The position numbers were made by a program, and so were the translations under genes. Below are positions 48,801 through 59,099 of a stretch of 64,000 bases of DNA, piece by piece. The notes beneath the pieces were generated by a model that was not told the origin of the DNA, made no database searches, and saw only the letters and a list, made by a program, of their open reading frames with translations. The stretch spans positions 13,368,984 through 13,432,983 of the forward strand of contig BTRK01000005.1 in NCBI GenBank assembly GCA_036245805.1, given 5' to 3'. The stretch is from Pristionchus mayeri (Eukaryota > Nematoda > Chromadorea > Rhabditida > Neodiplogasteridae). How positions within the stretch are numbered: the first letter of the stretch is position 1; every line of letters starts with the position of its first letter.

Positions 48801-51800
48801 TAGAGCAAAAAAAATACTCAGAGCGATTCGGTTGGCCTACTTCAAAATTAGCTCGAATAGTCAAAATAGGTGATAATTGATGCCTACAGGCCAAATTTCA
48901 GCCAGCTCCAAAAAATTTGAAGTCATTTTCAGAACTTCGAAAGACAAAGTTTCAAGTCTGTGCAGCAAGCTGCTGCAGCTGCCGATCGAGATAGGCTGCA
49001 GATCGACCCGGAATCGAATTCAGGGCCATAGATTACCCCAAGAACTCCCAAAACCTCAAAATCGACTTTTTCGACTGTACCATGATAAGGGCGTTTTGTC
49101 CTGATTCTCTCGTGAGAGGCGTGATATTATACAATTGTGACCTTTCCACGACCTCTCAATATTTCAATTATGTGATAAATTCTCACAGTGCGATCTTCGT
49201 TTTAAAATAATTATAGATTTTTTTTCAGTTACTTCGCAGGCGGATTTGAAAAATATGAGATCAGTGATCGTATTTACACCGAGTTATCAAGTTCCCTCCG
49301 AGTATTTTCGGTTTCAACGAAAAGTATGCTTTCACGTTCATTATGAGTATTCAATATTCATTTTTATCTCGATAACAACAAATCGAAAATATATGCCGGT
49401 TATTCCGAAGGTACAGTCGCGCGCAAAAGTATTTGGTCACTTTTTGAACTTGCTGTAAGGTTTTGACAAGGAATGTCTTCAATCTGGAACTAAGGTAGTA
49501 TACACCAAATTCATCGGCCCGCGCATGGAAAAATACCTTTCTTGAATGTCATTTATTGGGACATTTACAACTTTGCGGGAATATTAGCTAAAAATCTGAT
49601 CTTTGCATAGGAACATTACAAATGTATTGAAGAACTGATTCCCAAATTTTTAGAGTGTTTGGATAACTTTCCTGCCTGCGGCGATTGTTTGTCAGAGGCA
49701 TATTAGGGTCGGGAAACACCATGTTTACGTACTCTCGTCGTCTGCACTCTCTCGCGCAAAGGGCGTAGCCGCGAGGTCAGACCCTGAGTACACATCCATA
49801 AAACGATCTGCGGCGAAAGTTATCCAAACACTCTAAAAAGTTGGGAATCAGTTCTTCAATACATTTTGAATGTCCATTTGCAAAAAAACAGATTTTTACC
49901 TAACATTCCGGCAAAGTTGTGAATGTCCCAATAAAGGTCATTAAAAAAGGCATTTGTTCATGCCCTGAGGGCAAATCATGAGTTATCGTGCTCATATTAT
50001 CAGGATCATCCGGACTCGTGATATTGATCATTTTTTTCAGTTGGACGGGTATCTAACTTGCCTAGAAGCCGGGTTCTGAATCTGCGACCCTGTTTTTGCA
50101 GCAAGGATGCAGCAAATGTGCGGTCGCGCAGCAACATTAAACAAATTTTATGGGCAGGGCCAGAGCATGACTCCAACTTCAGAAAGTTTGGCGAGCTGGA
50201 AAAAATCCTTGTAAGAATAGTGCCGTTTTGAAAAAGTGCTGTTTGATTACGTCATCACTACGCAATCACTGGGTTATTGCATCATACCCCAATATCAATA
50301 TCATAATCTCCTAAGAATTTGGTGCATACTACCCTAGTTCCAGATTGAAGACATTCCTGGTCAAAAACTTACAAGTTCAAAAAGTGCCAAAATACTTTTG
50401 CGCGCGACTGTAAGTTGTATGATTAATATCCTCCAGAGCTCAATTTACCCTCGTTCAGTTCAATAAAATGCCATCATCTTTACAGCATGGTCTATAAAAA
50501 GGCAAATGACACAGGGCAGATCTGGTGCAGCTTCGTGCGTCCTTCAGGGAAAACTATACGGTAGGCGGGTTAATAATGTGAAGGTCTTAAACACTTTTAA
50601 CTTTCAATTAACTTGATTTTATAAATGCAATAAGCAGAGCATTAACATACTAATTGCAGTATTCGGAGGAAGGGCGCGGCAAAATTATTACTTGAATAAT
50701 GGAGAATGCTATGATCCAGCAACCAATATGTATGCATTGGTTATCAGAAAATGATGTTCATGCCTGCTAGCCGGCTGAATGCAAATTATATTATTACGGA
50801 TGATCACCCTTCATTTAATAATGAGCTTACGTAATCACAGGTGGACTAAATTTATGTTGTTGGAGGGTGCGTTTCGCCGATTCCATTGAGCGCTGAAAAG
50901 AACACGAAATACTTAATATATATGGCCTGTATCGGATTTTTTGAAGATAGAAGCGGAAATTTGCTACCAAAGACTATCAGCACAATATTTTTTTGTGTGG
51001 TAATATGCAATGCTTTTTTTTCTCAGCGACAATGGAACTGAGCTAGTACTCCCAATGGAGAAATACAATCCAGCTACGAACAGATGGACAACGCTTTCAA
51101 GTATCAAAATAGGAAGGTAAGATATAGCACGCTGTAAACTAAAAATTCTGCAATAGGTGCTCGGCACGATTCGATTTCCGAAAATTGTTTCAAATTTAGA
51201 ATGCAGTGTGTATTTGACTTGTGTTCAAATTATCAAGATTTATTGTACTGAAAATAATTTCCGCAAAAAAAACTGCTGGGCATTTTTTTAACGGAAATGA
51301 AAACCGTGAAAAAAATGTCTAGACATTTTTTTCAGGTTTTTTGTTATGCTTTCACATAGCTCCCACATGAGCAAAAGTCGAAGAAACAATGGGGGGATTC
51401 GAACCAAAGGACAGTTGGATTGGGAACCAAATGATTAACCACTCAGCTATACACTCATGTTTGCCTCATTCTCCATATTTATCAATGAATGCACGGTTGT
51501 GATCATCTCGGATGCAAATCATTTATTTTTCACAGACCGCGCAGTCATTACTCAACAGAGAGAATGATATCAACATGAGCGAGTGGTATATTGGTAAAGC
51601 ACTTCAATTGTCAGTCACTGGTTCGATCCCTCTATAGTGAATTCGAATTTTGCATACGTGCAAGTGATGTTGAAATAGAGCAAAAACGTGTTTAGACATT
51701 TTTTCACGGTTTTCATTTCCGTTAAAAATATGCCTAGCAGTTTTTTTACGGAAATTATTTTCAGTGCAACGCATATTTGTGAATACTTCGCATATTGGCT

Positions 51801-53281
51801 TGCAAATAATCTTTCTTTACCATTGAAATCGCAATTAACAATAAAAAGGCTAATTTTCACTGTTCGAGCACCTATTGCAGAATTTTTAGTTTACAGCGTG
51901 CTATATTATGTAAGCTGTGATAAATACACGTGTCAAGGTATGAATAATTTTCCCAACTATTGGGCAAAGATAATTAATGAAATTTAATAGAAAAAATACC
52001 CACTATATGCCGAATATATTCAGGATGTTCCCGCAGTTGTTTACATCTTGCGGCAAGTTATTCCTGATTGGTGGATACGAATACACGAGCAGTGGCGCTA
52101 TCATCATAACCGATGATATCAAATCCGTCGATATGTATGACCCAGAGACTGATTGCTGGGAGGAGCAATCAATCATCCCGTGAGCTTTTACAAGTTTTAC
52201 AGGAAAATAAAATAAATATTTTCTGAACATGTTATGTTGTAGCGAGCGCATCGTATCCATCGGATCCATTCCAATTCCTGCTGCTTACCCAAATATCGCG
52301 ATAAATCCCGAGGTGAGTGCTCAATTTAATTTCCTTTAGTGGAACAATTGGATTGATTCAATACCTTTAAAGTCGAATGCATTTAGGCAACATTCGCTCC
52401 AAGCCATAGTAGTGGATTCCGTAGTTTGCTTCTTAAGGAAGAGATTCTCAAATCCATATCGGAATGTGGGTTCGAACATCCATCCAAACGTAAGTAATTA
52501 ATAAATTTGTGTTTTTTGTTACGCTACCTAACTTTACTTTCAGTTCAACACGAGCTCATTCCACAAGTGATGAGGGGAACGAATATCAACTGTCATGCCA
52601 AATCGGGCACAGGGAAAACTACGATTTGCATTATCGCAACGCTCAATCAACTCGAACCGGATGAAGGAACAGTCTCAGTTCTGGTGTTGTGTCACTCCCA
52701 CAATCAAGTGGTCGAACTAGCCCAGGACTACGAAAATATTGCCAAGTATATGTCGACAGTAAAGGTATTGTCGATTATGTATCTTGAACTCGCACTATTG
52801 TGCTGTTCAGGTGGCGACGTTTTGTGGTGATTCCCGAATGAGGAAAAACCGTGGAACACTATGGAATGCCTGTCCAAATATAGTGATTGGAACGCCCGGA
52901 CGAATTTATTCGCTCGCTAAAACTGGCGCACTGAGTCTTAACAAAACCAGGTGTTTGGTACTAGACGAATGCGATCAATTGTTCAGCAACAGCGGTAAGA
53001 TATCAATTCATTCTCCCAGCATACAAGTTCATTTTAGCAATGCGCGCCGATGCTGAGAAGATACTCAAGTTCACTCCCAAGAACAGACAAGTGATTATGT
53101 TCTCCAGAACCCTCAAACAGGAGCATAAGAGTGCCTACAATGATTTCATTCCAAAAGTAAGATGCCCATCCGAGAAATAATTAATCAAACGCTCCTTCTC
53201 AAGAGAAGGAGCGTTTGATTTTCATGTTTTCAGTGCAATGATCTCGATGAGGAATCGCAATGGGTGAAATATCAATGTTGA
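39838..53281 (+). CDS. BACK-Kelch-UAP56-like helicase lobe fusion, copy 2 (5' part missing)
   Basis: BACK exons: 39838-39945 ([17 protein letters not shown]), 39994-40055 ([11 protein letters not shown]) and, after a 7.2 kb intron, 47257-47344 ([11 protein letters not shown]). Kelch exons follow to about 52312; blades show [59 protein letters not shown] and [12 protein letters not shown]. An exon starting [16 protein letters not shown] (52388) joins phase 0 to a helicase lobe: [27 protein letters not shown], with motif III altered to SRT. It stops at TGA 53279-53281, just after lobe 1, so lobe 2 is absent. Kelch propellers recruit substrates to CUL3 ligases. The BTB part and first BACK exon are not found upstream, so transcription may start elsewhere or copy 1 may supply them. 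Three foldbacks sit in its introns. Confidence 0.7.
40702..42010. repeat. Foldback element, 1.3 kb
   Basis: ACGGATCTCCTGTAA (about 40711) against TTACAGGAGATCCGT (about 41991); the arms are near-perfect reverse complements up to a centre near 41350. The mirror-image small frames inside are not genes. It is in the long intron of copy 2. Confidence 0.8.
42963..44208 (-). mobile_element. Mariner transposon, copy 2
   Basis: TIR TTGGGGTGTCCGGAAAGTTC at both ends, with TA at 42961-42962 and 44209-44210. It splits the LINE RT after KLSNLGFS, dating it after the LINE. Confidence 0.9.
43028..44044 (-). pseudogene. Mariner transposase, nonsense codon and first Asp changed
   Basis: Full-length minus frame from [12 protein letters not shown] to GAYIGH. 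An in-frame TGA (complement of 43919-43921) precedes YKWFSRF. The first catalytic Asp is changed (ATNEKW where ADEKW/ATDEKW is expected); the second (MDNARPH) and third (SPCDYH) are intact. It shares the same TGA with the 57 kb copy. Confidence 0.85.
45309..45610 (-). repeat. LTR (left copy in window coordinates)
   Basis: Long terminal repeat, 302 bp; matches 46787-47087 in direct orientation with scattered differences. Confidence 0.85.
46182..46730 (-). CDS. Gag zinc knuckle plus aspartic protease fragment
   Basis: About 182 residues. A retroviral-type zinc knuckle ([15 protein letters not shown]-x2-C-x4-H-x4-C) lies near residues 63-76, and an aspartic protease active site, [12 protein letters not shown], near residues 132-143. 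This is the Gag-to-protease junction of an LTR retroelement. The downstream protease and polymerase are deleted. Any activity would have to be supplied in trans. Confidence 0.7.
   Translation of the reverse strand: MAEAHERAGKGATELHHTVQDTVKAVHGRVLDHSNQRTCNDSRTGHNHRERSKTQTQRQKFCHICKSNSHRTEDCRYNGLNESNNVISEDEASLFEYGVDFIQTYAVDLMSDKAPPKCLIETMIDKTPIKFELDTGSGISVIGSQTWESLGRPNIQETHRVAQAYGGQLLRFRGVLQAEVTW
46787..47087 (-). repeat. LTR (right copy in window coordinates)
   Basis: Partner of 45309-45610; see the LTR element entry for ends and target duplication. Confidence 0.85.
48330..49126. repeat. Foldback element with tRNA-Ser-like module
   Basis: Ends ATATCACGCCTCTCATGAG and CTCTCGTGAGAGGCGTGATAT; arms match over more than 100 bases (GTCGATTTTGAGGTTTTGG near 48380; CCAAAACCTCAAAATCGAC near 49047). 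A minus-strand tRNA-like block at 48577-48648 has B box GGTTCGACTCC and an anticodon-like TTCGAAA. In a Kelch-region intron. Confidence 0.75.
49414..50410. repeat. Tc1-like palindromic MITE, about 1 kb
   Basis: TIRs CAGTCGCGCGCAAAAGTATT and complement, flanked by TA (49412-49413, 50411-50412). Arms are reverse complements (TTGGATAACTTTCC and its mirror near 49660/49815). No transposase; TIR and TA target fit Tc1-family mobilisation. Confidence 0.8.
51123..51905. repeat. Foldback element with two tRNA-like modules
   Basis: Ends TATAGCACGCTGTAAACTAA and its complement. A minus-strand block 51391-51450 (TAGCTGAGTGG and GGTTCGAATCC) and a plus-strand block 51574-51636 (GCGAGTGGTATATTGGTA and TGGTTCGATCC) face each other across the centre. 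Between Kelch exons of copy 2. Confidence 0.75.
53183..53220. repeat. Perfect 18-bp stem palindrome in last intron
   Basis: AATCAAACGCTCCTTCTC, two bases, then the exact reverse complement. It makes up about half of the last intron of copy 2, near its acceptor. Confidence 0.9.
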
Positions 53282-53662
53282 AGAGTAATTCACCGTCGTA
53301 CACTTAATTTATTGAGCAATACGAAACTTCACCGATTTTTTATGTATCTTTGTTGCCTCATGCTTTTGTTTTCCAAAAAAATGTTTGATGAATATTGTGG
53401 AATATCTAAATAGCTGCTAATAACTTTTATTACAAATTCATGGTGAATAATATTTTCGCAATTCATTAATACAGACGAATCTTTCTGGGTCAAAAGTGCT
53501 AAGTTTTTAATATAATAATCTTTGGAAATTTTATCATATGTATAAATAAATTAAAAATCAACAACACGACAAATGAAGCCCGTGTACAAAAACTCAACGA
53601 AATTCCTATCAAAAACTGCTTGACTTCAACGGAGTTCTCGTCGATTCCACCGAACGAACACT
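53282..53662. other. Space between convergent genes
   Basis: AT-rich; likely 3' ends of the fusion gene (+) and the GT14 gene (-). No other content. Confidence 0.4.
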
Positions 53663-56410
53663 TTATGTAGTCTTCGTCCTCTTCAAAGGTGTTGTCGTCA
53701 GCCTCTTCGAAGATATCGTCTTCATTGAGGATGGCGTCATCTTCGTTGAAGGTGACATCCTCGTTGAAGGTGACGACACATTCGTTGAGGATGACGTCAT
53801 ATTCGTTGAGGACAGTGTCATCTTTGTTGAGGGTGACGTCATATTCGCTAAAAGTGACGTCATCGTGGTTGATGGTGACGTCCTATTCATTGAGGGTGAC
53901 GACACAATTGTTGACGGTGGCGTCTTCTTCGTTGAGGAAGACGTCATCGTCGTGCTCTTCTTGATGTCTGCATCGCAAACAAACTTGTTCGGATCGAATG
54001 AAGGCTGTCGTAGCTCCCGTTGGAAGCGAGCCTGCAAGAACGTTTCTTAGCTTTCACAATTTTGGGCAATGACAGCCGATCAAAGACGTATTTCAATGGT
54101 ACCGAAGCTTATGCCTCAACATGTCAAAAGGAAGTTGAGGCATCCAATCAACAAGGGGTTCGTCATTTAAGAGTTTAGTCTGTCAAGAGGATGTCAGATG
54201 CCTATTTCTTAACTCATTTTGTTTGGGAGAATGTGCAGACAAGGAGGTAAAAATCGCAAAATTAGATTAGATCACTAAATGTCACATTTGTATGACATAG
54301 GTAAACGTTAAGAAAAGTCTCACGTAGTCTCCGTTGGCGAATGTGTCGATGACATCATAGGAAGGCTCGAGCCCGAGATTCCTCTTCAGCAACAGCTCAT
54401 TGTAGCATTGAACCGCGCCGTTGTCGAAGGAAGGAAGCATCTGGATCATATGGTGTTTTGAGGGAATAATGAACGTTCGCTTCGAGAATCAGCAGCGACA
54501 TATCATGCGAATGCCAGGGATCTGTCTCTCTGTATATCTCCTCCTGTAGAATACAGTGTTGCTCACCTATTATTTTATCTTTAGGCACAAATATCACGGG
54601 ATGATCGGTACTGTACTCGAAACATTTCCAAATCTCAAGCAAACAAATTCGAGTTAGTAATGACACTCTTGAATTGCAAATATAGTAGGTATTTGGATAC
54701 GTTGTATGCTGTCGCCTACCTGTACAATCCACTTTTGTCCATTAAGCATACCTTATTAATGAGGAATTGTGTGATTGTCCTGAGTGAGGGCAGGTCTTCC
54801 AACCCGAACACGCACACTCCATGGCGCATGTTCCTCGAACCACACTTGCTTACTTTCCACCAGATGACGTGCCTGCAATCAGTAGACATTATCGATCAAA
54901 TATTTTGTCGGAACTTCACCCTATGTGGAGTAAAGATCAAGGTAAAGCTATTTCCCGGTCCATAAAACAGGGCTCGCGAAAGATCACTGATTGCAAAAAT
55001 GCTAATAAAACTACCTACCAGTTTAGTTAAATGAGATGCAAATATACGAACCGGAGCATCCTTGGGTAGGCAGAACAGCGGGCGGTGAATCGGCCGGGAA
55101 TTTTGAGTGCGTCCGTGTTCAAAATAGACTGGAAGAATTGCTCGTCCCCTGCGAACTGAAATAACTTGATGCTGGCAATTCTCACTATTCCAATTACGTG
55201 TTTAGTGAACGTATCGATGAATGTTGTTCCGTTGATTTCATTCACGATGTAATCACTTGCAGTCTTGGGCAGTAATGCCTGCCGATTGCAGGTTAGATGA
55301 GCCTAATATGGAAAAAAAATCAAACCTGCATACCACCCTTCATGTAGGTAATGTTCGCTGATTGGCAAGCAGTCACTGAATGACATTTTTTTTATCCACC
55401 ACCTGAAGAAGAAAAATGTACTCGAATTCCATTGATTCGAGCGTTTTCATGCAGTCGAGATGGGCGTAGTTCTGATTGACACCATTCGAACCGACTTTGC
55501 GAGATACACTGACAAATACTTTTTTGTTTCAGTTGAACATAACTCACTTTGTGATGAAAACATTAGGAAGACAACGAGCCAGTTGGTTTATCTTCTCGTG
55601 GAAATCGTTCTCCGCCTTTAATATTTATTTTGCAGTAAAATTTAATAAAAACAGTATGTAATAGCTATAGATAATATGCACGGAATATTACAGTGTATAT
55701 TAAAATATAAGATCAGATTTCCACGAAAACAAGTAGATGAATAGACAATACCGAAATTCTAATGAACTTACCTTAAGATCAATCGAAAAGCAGTACCAAT
55801 TTGATCGCGTGTACGTATTCCACATTTGCTGCTCGAGGAATTGGTAGTCCTGAATTTGAGAGGAAGAAGAGATCAGAGATCAAAGACCAACTCTATAGAC
55901 AATCTTTGCGTACGCTATTGCATACGCGTCATAGTACGAGGGTGCTGTAGTGAATCTACTCTGAATTACATAATTCTGCTGATTTCGGAGAATCATACAC
56001 TTACCTTGATTGCTTCACAACTCATATTCAGATTGTCCTTGCTAAGTTTGGGTCGATGCAAGGCTGCACTCTGCAATGAAATGCTCGCATCGATAATGGG
56101 ACGAAATGAAATTTACGTTTTCGAAATGTAATCAATTCACCATACTACCTTTGTGTACTCTTTATCTCCCGCGAAAATTCGGTCGCAATCAATATCCAAC
56201 GGAAAATAATTGAAAAGTTGTGTTGTGGAATCATTTGATTGTAAATAAACGAAGGGCATTTTGTTTATCGAGGACAGCGAAAAGTCTGGAAGACAGAATG
56301 TAGTAGGGAAATTGAGAGTATATCTTACATTCAAAGTAGTAAAAGAAGAAATATAGTGAAGATAGGATAGCGAGAAGAACTATCGATCGTGTGACTGAAA
56401 GCGACGACAT
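53663..56410 (-). CDS. Core-2/I-branching (GT14) glycosyltransferase with Ser/Thr-rich tail
   Basis: Start ATG 56410: short cytoplasmic end and signal anchor (RSIVLLAILSSLYFFFYYF), the type II Golgi topology. Family blocks in order: LDIDCDRIFAGDKEYTK, LNMSCEAIK, DYQFLEQQMWNTY then SNWYCFSIDLK, FHEKINQLARCLPNVF, YAHLDCMKTLESM then EYIFLLQ, the GDEQFF to PGRF exon, RHVIWW, RHGVCVFGLEDL, and LPSFDNGAVQCYNE. These match nematode GT14 enzymes, which add branching GlcNAc (or Xyl) to glycans. The exon after FLLQ (expected NHD-type block) does not read cleanly, so one exon is uncertain or damaged. A final exon, ARFQRELRQPSFDPN, runs into about 95 residues of repeats rich in Ser, Thr, Met and Pro, an unusual tail. 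Confidence 0.7.
53690..53960. repeat. Coding minisatellite in the GT14 tail
   Basis: Repeated GTTGAGG(A/G)TGACGTC-type units (about 24-30 bp) open on both strands. On the gene strand they read as SSTxMTSPST-like repeats. All insertions seem to keep the frame. Confidence 0.75.
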
Positions 56411-57880
56411 TGGAGGGGAATGTAACAATTACAGGGCTTATCAGTTGAGGTGTGCCACAAGCAATGTTTGTTTGCGAGTGATGTGGACAATAGAGGCTGG
56501 GGGTAAACGAAGAGTGACTCGATCGTAAACGTGATATTTGGAATGATCGTGAAATCTCGCTTTTGCACGCACTCTTGTGGGATTTTGGAAAGATCAGGTA
56601 ACGCAAGCCAATTCATACACAGCTGTGTTGGCGTAGTGAAGATTTTTTTGTTGAAATTCCTATTGACATCGAATCTCGAACACCATGGATTTACGTTGAC
56701 AATGTATGGGTCACAGCTCACCTAATGTTCGATTCCGGCAAAGCCTCTGCTTCATCGACCTGCGCGCTGTCTTCGTGTGGCCAGAGAGAGGGCAATGCCC
56801 TATGCTTCTTCTCCCAGGCCTGATGCACATTTGTCGTCCCATATTTGTTCCCCATGGTTTCTTCCCTGTTTAGAAGCAAAAATGTCAGTCGTCACTCCTC
56901 CTCACAGGCCAGAAAATCAAGGAAAAACCATTCTGAGTCGTACGTCATTGGAAGTCATTGTTGGGCGCCTACAGCTACTTTTCTGCGGGCGAGCGAAAAG
57001 GAGAGACTTGCAGTTACTCACAGGAATATGGAAGGCCAGACGTTTTGAGTATCACTGAGATAACGTTGGAGGTACGAGCGCGTGTGTGGAATCACGAAGC
57101 TGAGGGGCTGGATTGAGGAAGGAATTAAGCGAAAAGCGCGCTGGACTGTATCCTGGTTCCACGCATATCTTTCCGGTCGTACGCAATCTGTTTTTATTGA
57201 CACCTCTTTTTCCCCTCCGTCCCCGGTCATATCCGGCGTGCCACAGGGATCTTGTCTCGGGCCTCTCCTCTTTATCTTATTCATCAATGATATTGGGGTG
57301 TCCGGAAAGTTCGTATAATTTTTTGTTTTTATTTTTTATTCAATGCTTTACAATTCTCAGTGACCAATGTATGCCCCCTTCTTTCTCACTACCTCCCTCC
57401 AGCGATTGGGCAGGGTCTCGATTCCTCTCTTCCAGAATGCGGGTTTCTTCGAGACCGCCCAGTTCACGAAATCCCTCACAACTTCATCTCGATTCTTGAA
57501 CTACTTTCCTTTGCAGAAGTCAGAGAGAGAGCGGAAGCAGTGGTAGTCGCATGGGGAGAGATCCGGGGAATACGGTGGATGGGGAATCCTCTCGATCTTC
57601 AGCTCGTCCATTTTCTTCTGGGTCATCTTCGCTCGATGTGGGCGAGCATTGTCCATCAGAAGAAGAATTTTGCCCTGGTTCAGGAGTCTGGGAGGGACTC
57701 TGATCGCGACATCTTCCAGTTGTTCAGAGAAGAGGTCGGCATTGATGCTGGTGCCAGGGGCGAGGATCTCCCAGTAGATGGGACCGAGCACTGAGAAGAG
57801 GAAGCAGAGGAGTTCCTTCTTTCCGTGCTCTTCCTTCTTCGGGACGGGCGTGGGCTTCTCATCTGCATCCACCCATTGCA
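56220..57880. repeat. Left arm of inverted duplication
   Basis: Reverse complement of 62340-64000 with few differences (positions sum to about 120220). It contains GT14 exons 1-2, the hypothetical exon, an RT fragment and part of a mariner. Confidence 0.9.
56430..56722 (-). CDS. Hypothetical exon, unknown
   Basis: A 97-113 residue minus frame starts after a CATTAG and contains NVNPWCSRFDVN, LCMNWLALPDL and four or more further cysteines. It overlaps the 5' flank of the GT14 gene in another frame, and an exact copy lies at 63500-63792 in the inverted duplicate. No family recognised. It may be an exon of a broken upstream gene. Confidence 0.25.
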
Positions 57881-58534
57881 GTCTCCTCACAGGGTTATCG
57901 TACGTGATCCACTTCTCATCTGTAGCGATGATGGAATTGACCCATCGAAGATTGGATCTACGATGGAGTAATTCCCGACAGACTTGAACACGATTTTTCA
58001 GCTGTTCGGGGGAGAGGTCATGGGGAATCACTTGTGGGAGTTTCCGCTTCTTCCCAGATCGATGGAGGATATCGGACACCGTTGATCTGGGAGTACCAGT
58101 ATCCTTCTTCAACTCACGCACACTGGCCATGGGCTTGCGCTTCAGTGTGCGGAGAACGAGAGGCTGATCGAGGGAGGGAGGGCGTCCAGAGCGGGGTTGA
58201 TCATCGAGACCAATCTCCCCTTTCTTGAAGCGGGAGAACCACTTATATCAGAAGGGTATGGAGGGGGCGTCAACTCCTTCCGACTGGGCCAGGGCAGAGT
58301 GGGCCTCCTTCACGGATCGGCCAAGACGGTAGTAATGAAGTAAAACTGCTCGGAGGTAGAGATGGGAGTCCATCACAAGAATCAATGTAGCAACTAGGAG
58401 ACTGATTAAATCCTCTCACTACTCAACGTCAGAATGATGCAATACATTGTTGACAAACAGATTGCGCAATCACTGCATTTGATCGCGAACTGACTTTTTT
58501 CCGAAGCATTATACGAACTTTCCGGACACCCCAA
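57293..58534 (-). mobile_element. Mariner transposon, copy 3
   Basis: 1242 bp, TIR TTGGGGTGTCCGGAAAGTTC, TA at 57291-57292 and 58535-58536, splitting the RT codon run FINDI/CTRF. Confidence 0.9.
57357..58373 (-). pseudogene. Mariner transposase, two nonsense codons
   Basis: All three catalytic Asp blocks are intact (ATDEKW, MDNARPH, SPCDYH). An in-frame TGA (complement 58248-58250) is the same as in the 43 kb copy, and FCKGK is followed by TAG where others have AAG. The second stop is shared with the truncated copy at 62.3 kb, as expected from duplication. Confidence 0.85.
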
Positions 58535-58664
58535 TATTTGCACGCGATTTCCTAACTCTATTTATTATTCAGTATATGCAGATGATTTTAAGTTGTTCGC
58601 TGAAGCCCCTTTGTTCTCAGATGATTTGCAATCCGCTCTAAACGCAATTTTGAGGAAATTTTGA

Positions 58665-59099
58665 TCGGTCGCTTCTAATTTTTTTAACGGGGTCTCCTTG
58701 TGGCAGAAAGGCGTTCACTCTGCATTGCGTGGTAATCGTATTATCCAATTTTGCATTCAAAATGCTCAAATATGTAATTTATTCTCAAAATTGTTGTCAA
58801 TCGTGAATTTATGATATCATATACTGATAAATGCAAAATACTATATTTCATATGTTTCATTTGAGTAATAAATCACTATATTCAGATTGATATTGTCTCG
58901 TCGCATGGTAATTAACTATATACAGTACGAATTAAACTTTAAATGAACCTGTCTAATGAAACGCCCAGAGGCCTCGCTCGGTCAATCCTCAGTGGTGCTA
59001 TGCCAGGGGGATCGTTGTTCGTCGATGACAGTCATCCCACTTCCAGCCAGTAACAGTCATTCGATCTGAACACCATCTCATTGCTCCCTCTCAGTGAAC
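58665..59099. other. Intergenic
   Basis: AT-rich, then sequence upstream of BTB copy 3. No gene seen. Confidence 0.4.

Larger units (their letters stand above)
57082..58664 (+). mobile_element. LINE reverse-transcriptase fragment split by mariner
   Basis: RT core WFHAYLSGRTQSVFID then [14 protein letters not shown] and FINDI up to 57292, continued after the mariner at 58537 by CTRFPNSIYYSVYADDFKLF. Motif C YADD is intact, but the frame ends at TGA after NAILRKF and both flanks are lost. A third LINE lineage member in the window. Confidence 0.75.

Noticed and set aside
33544..53281. One single gene with two helicase blocks
   Set aside because: The first BACK exon is missing between 35.3 and 39.8 kb and copy 1 already ends in a stop; two damaged tandem copies fit better, though not proven.
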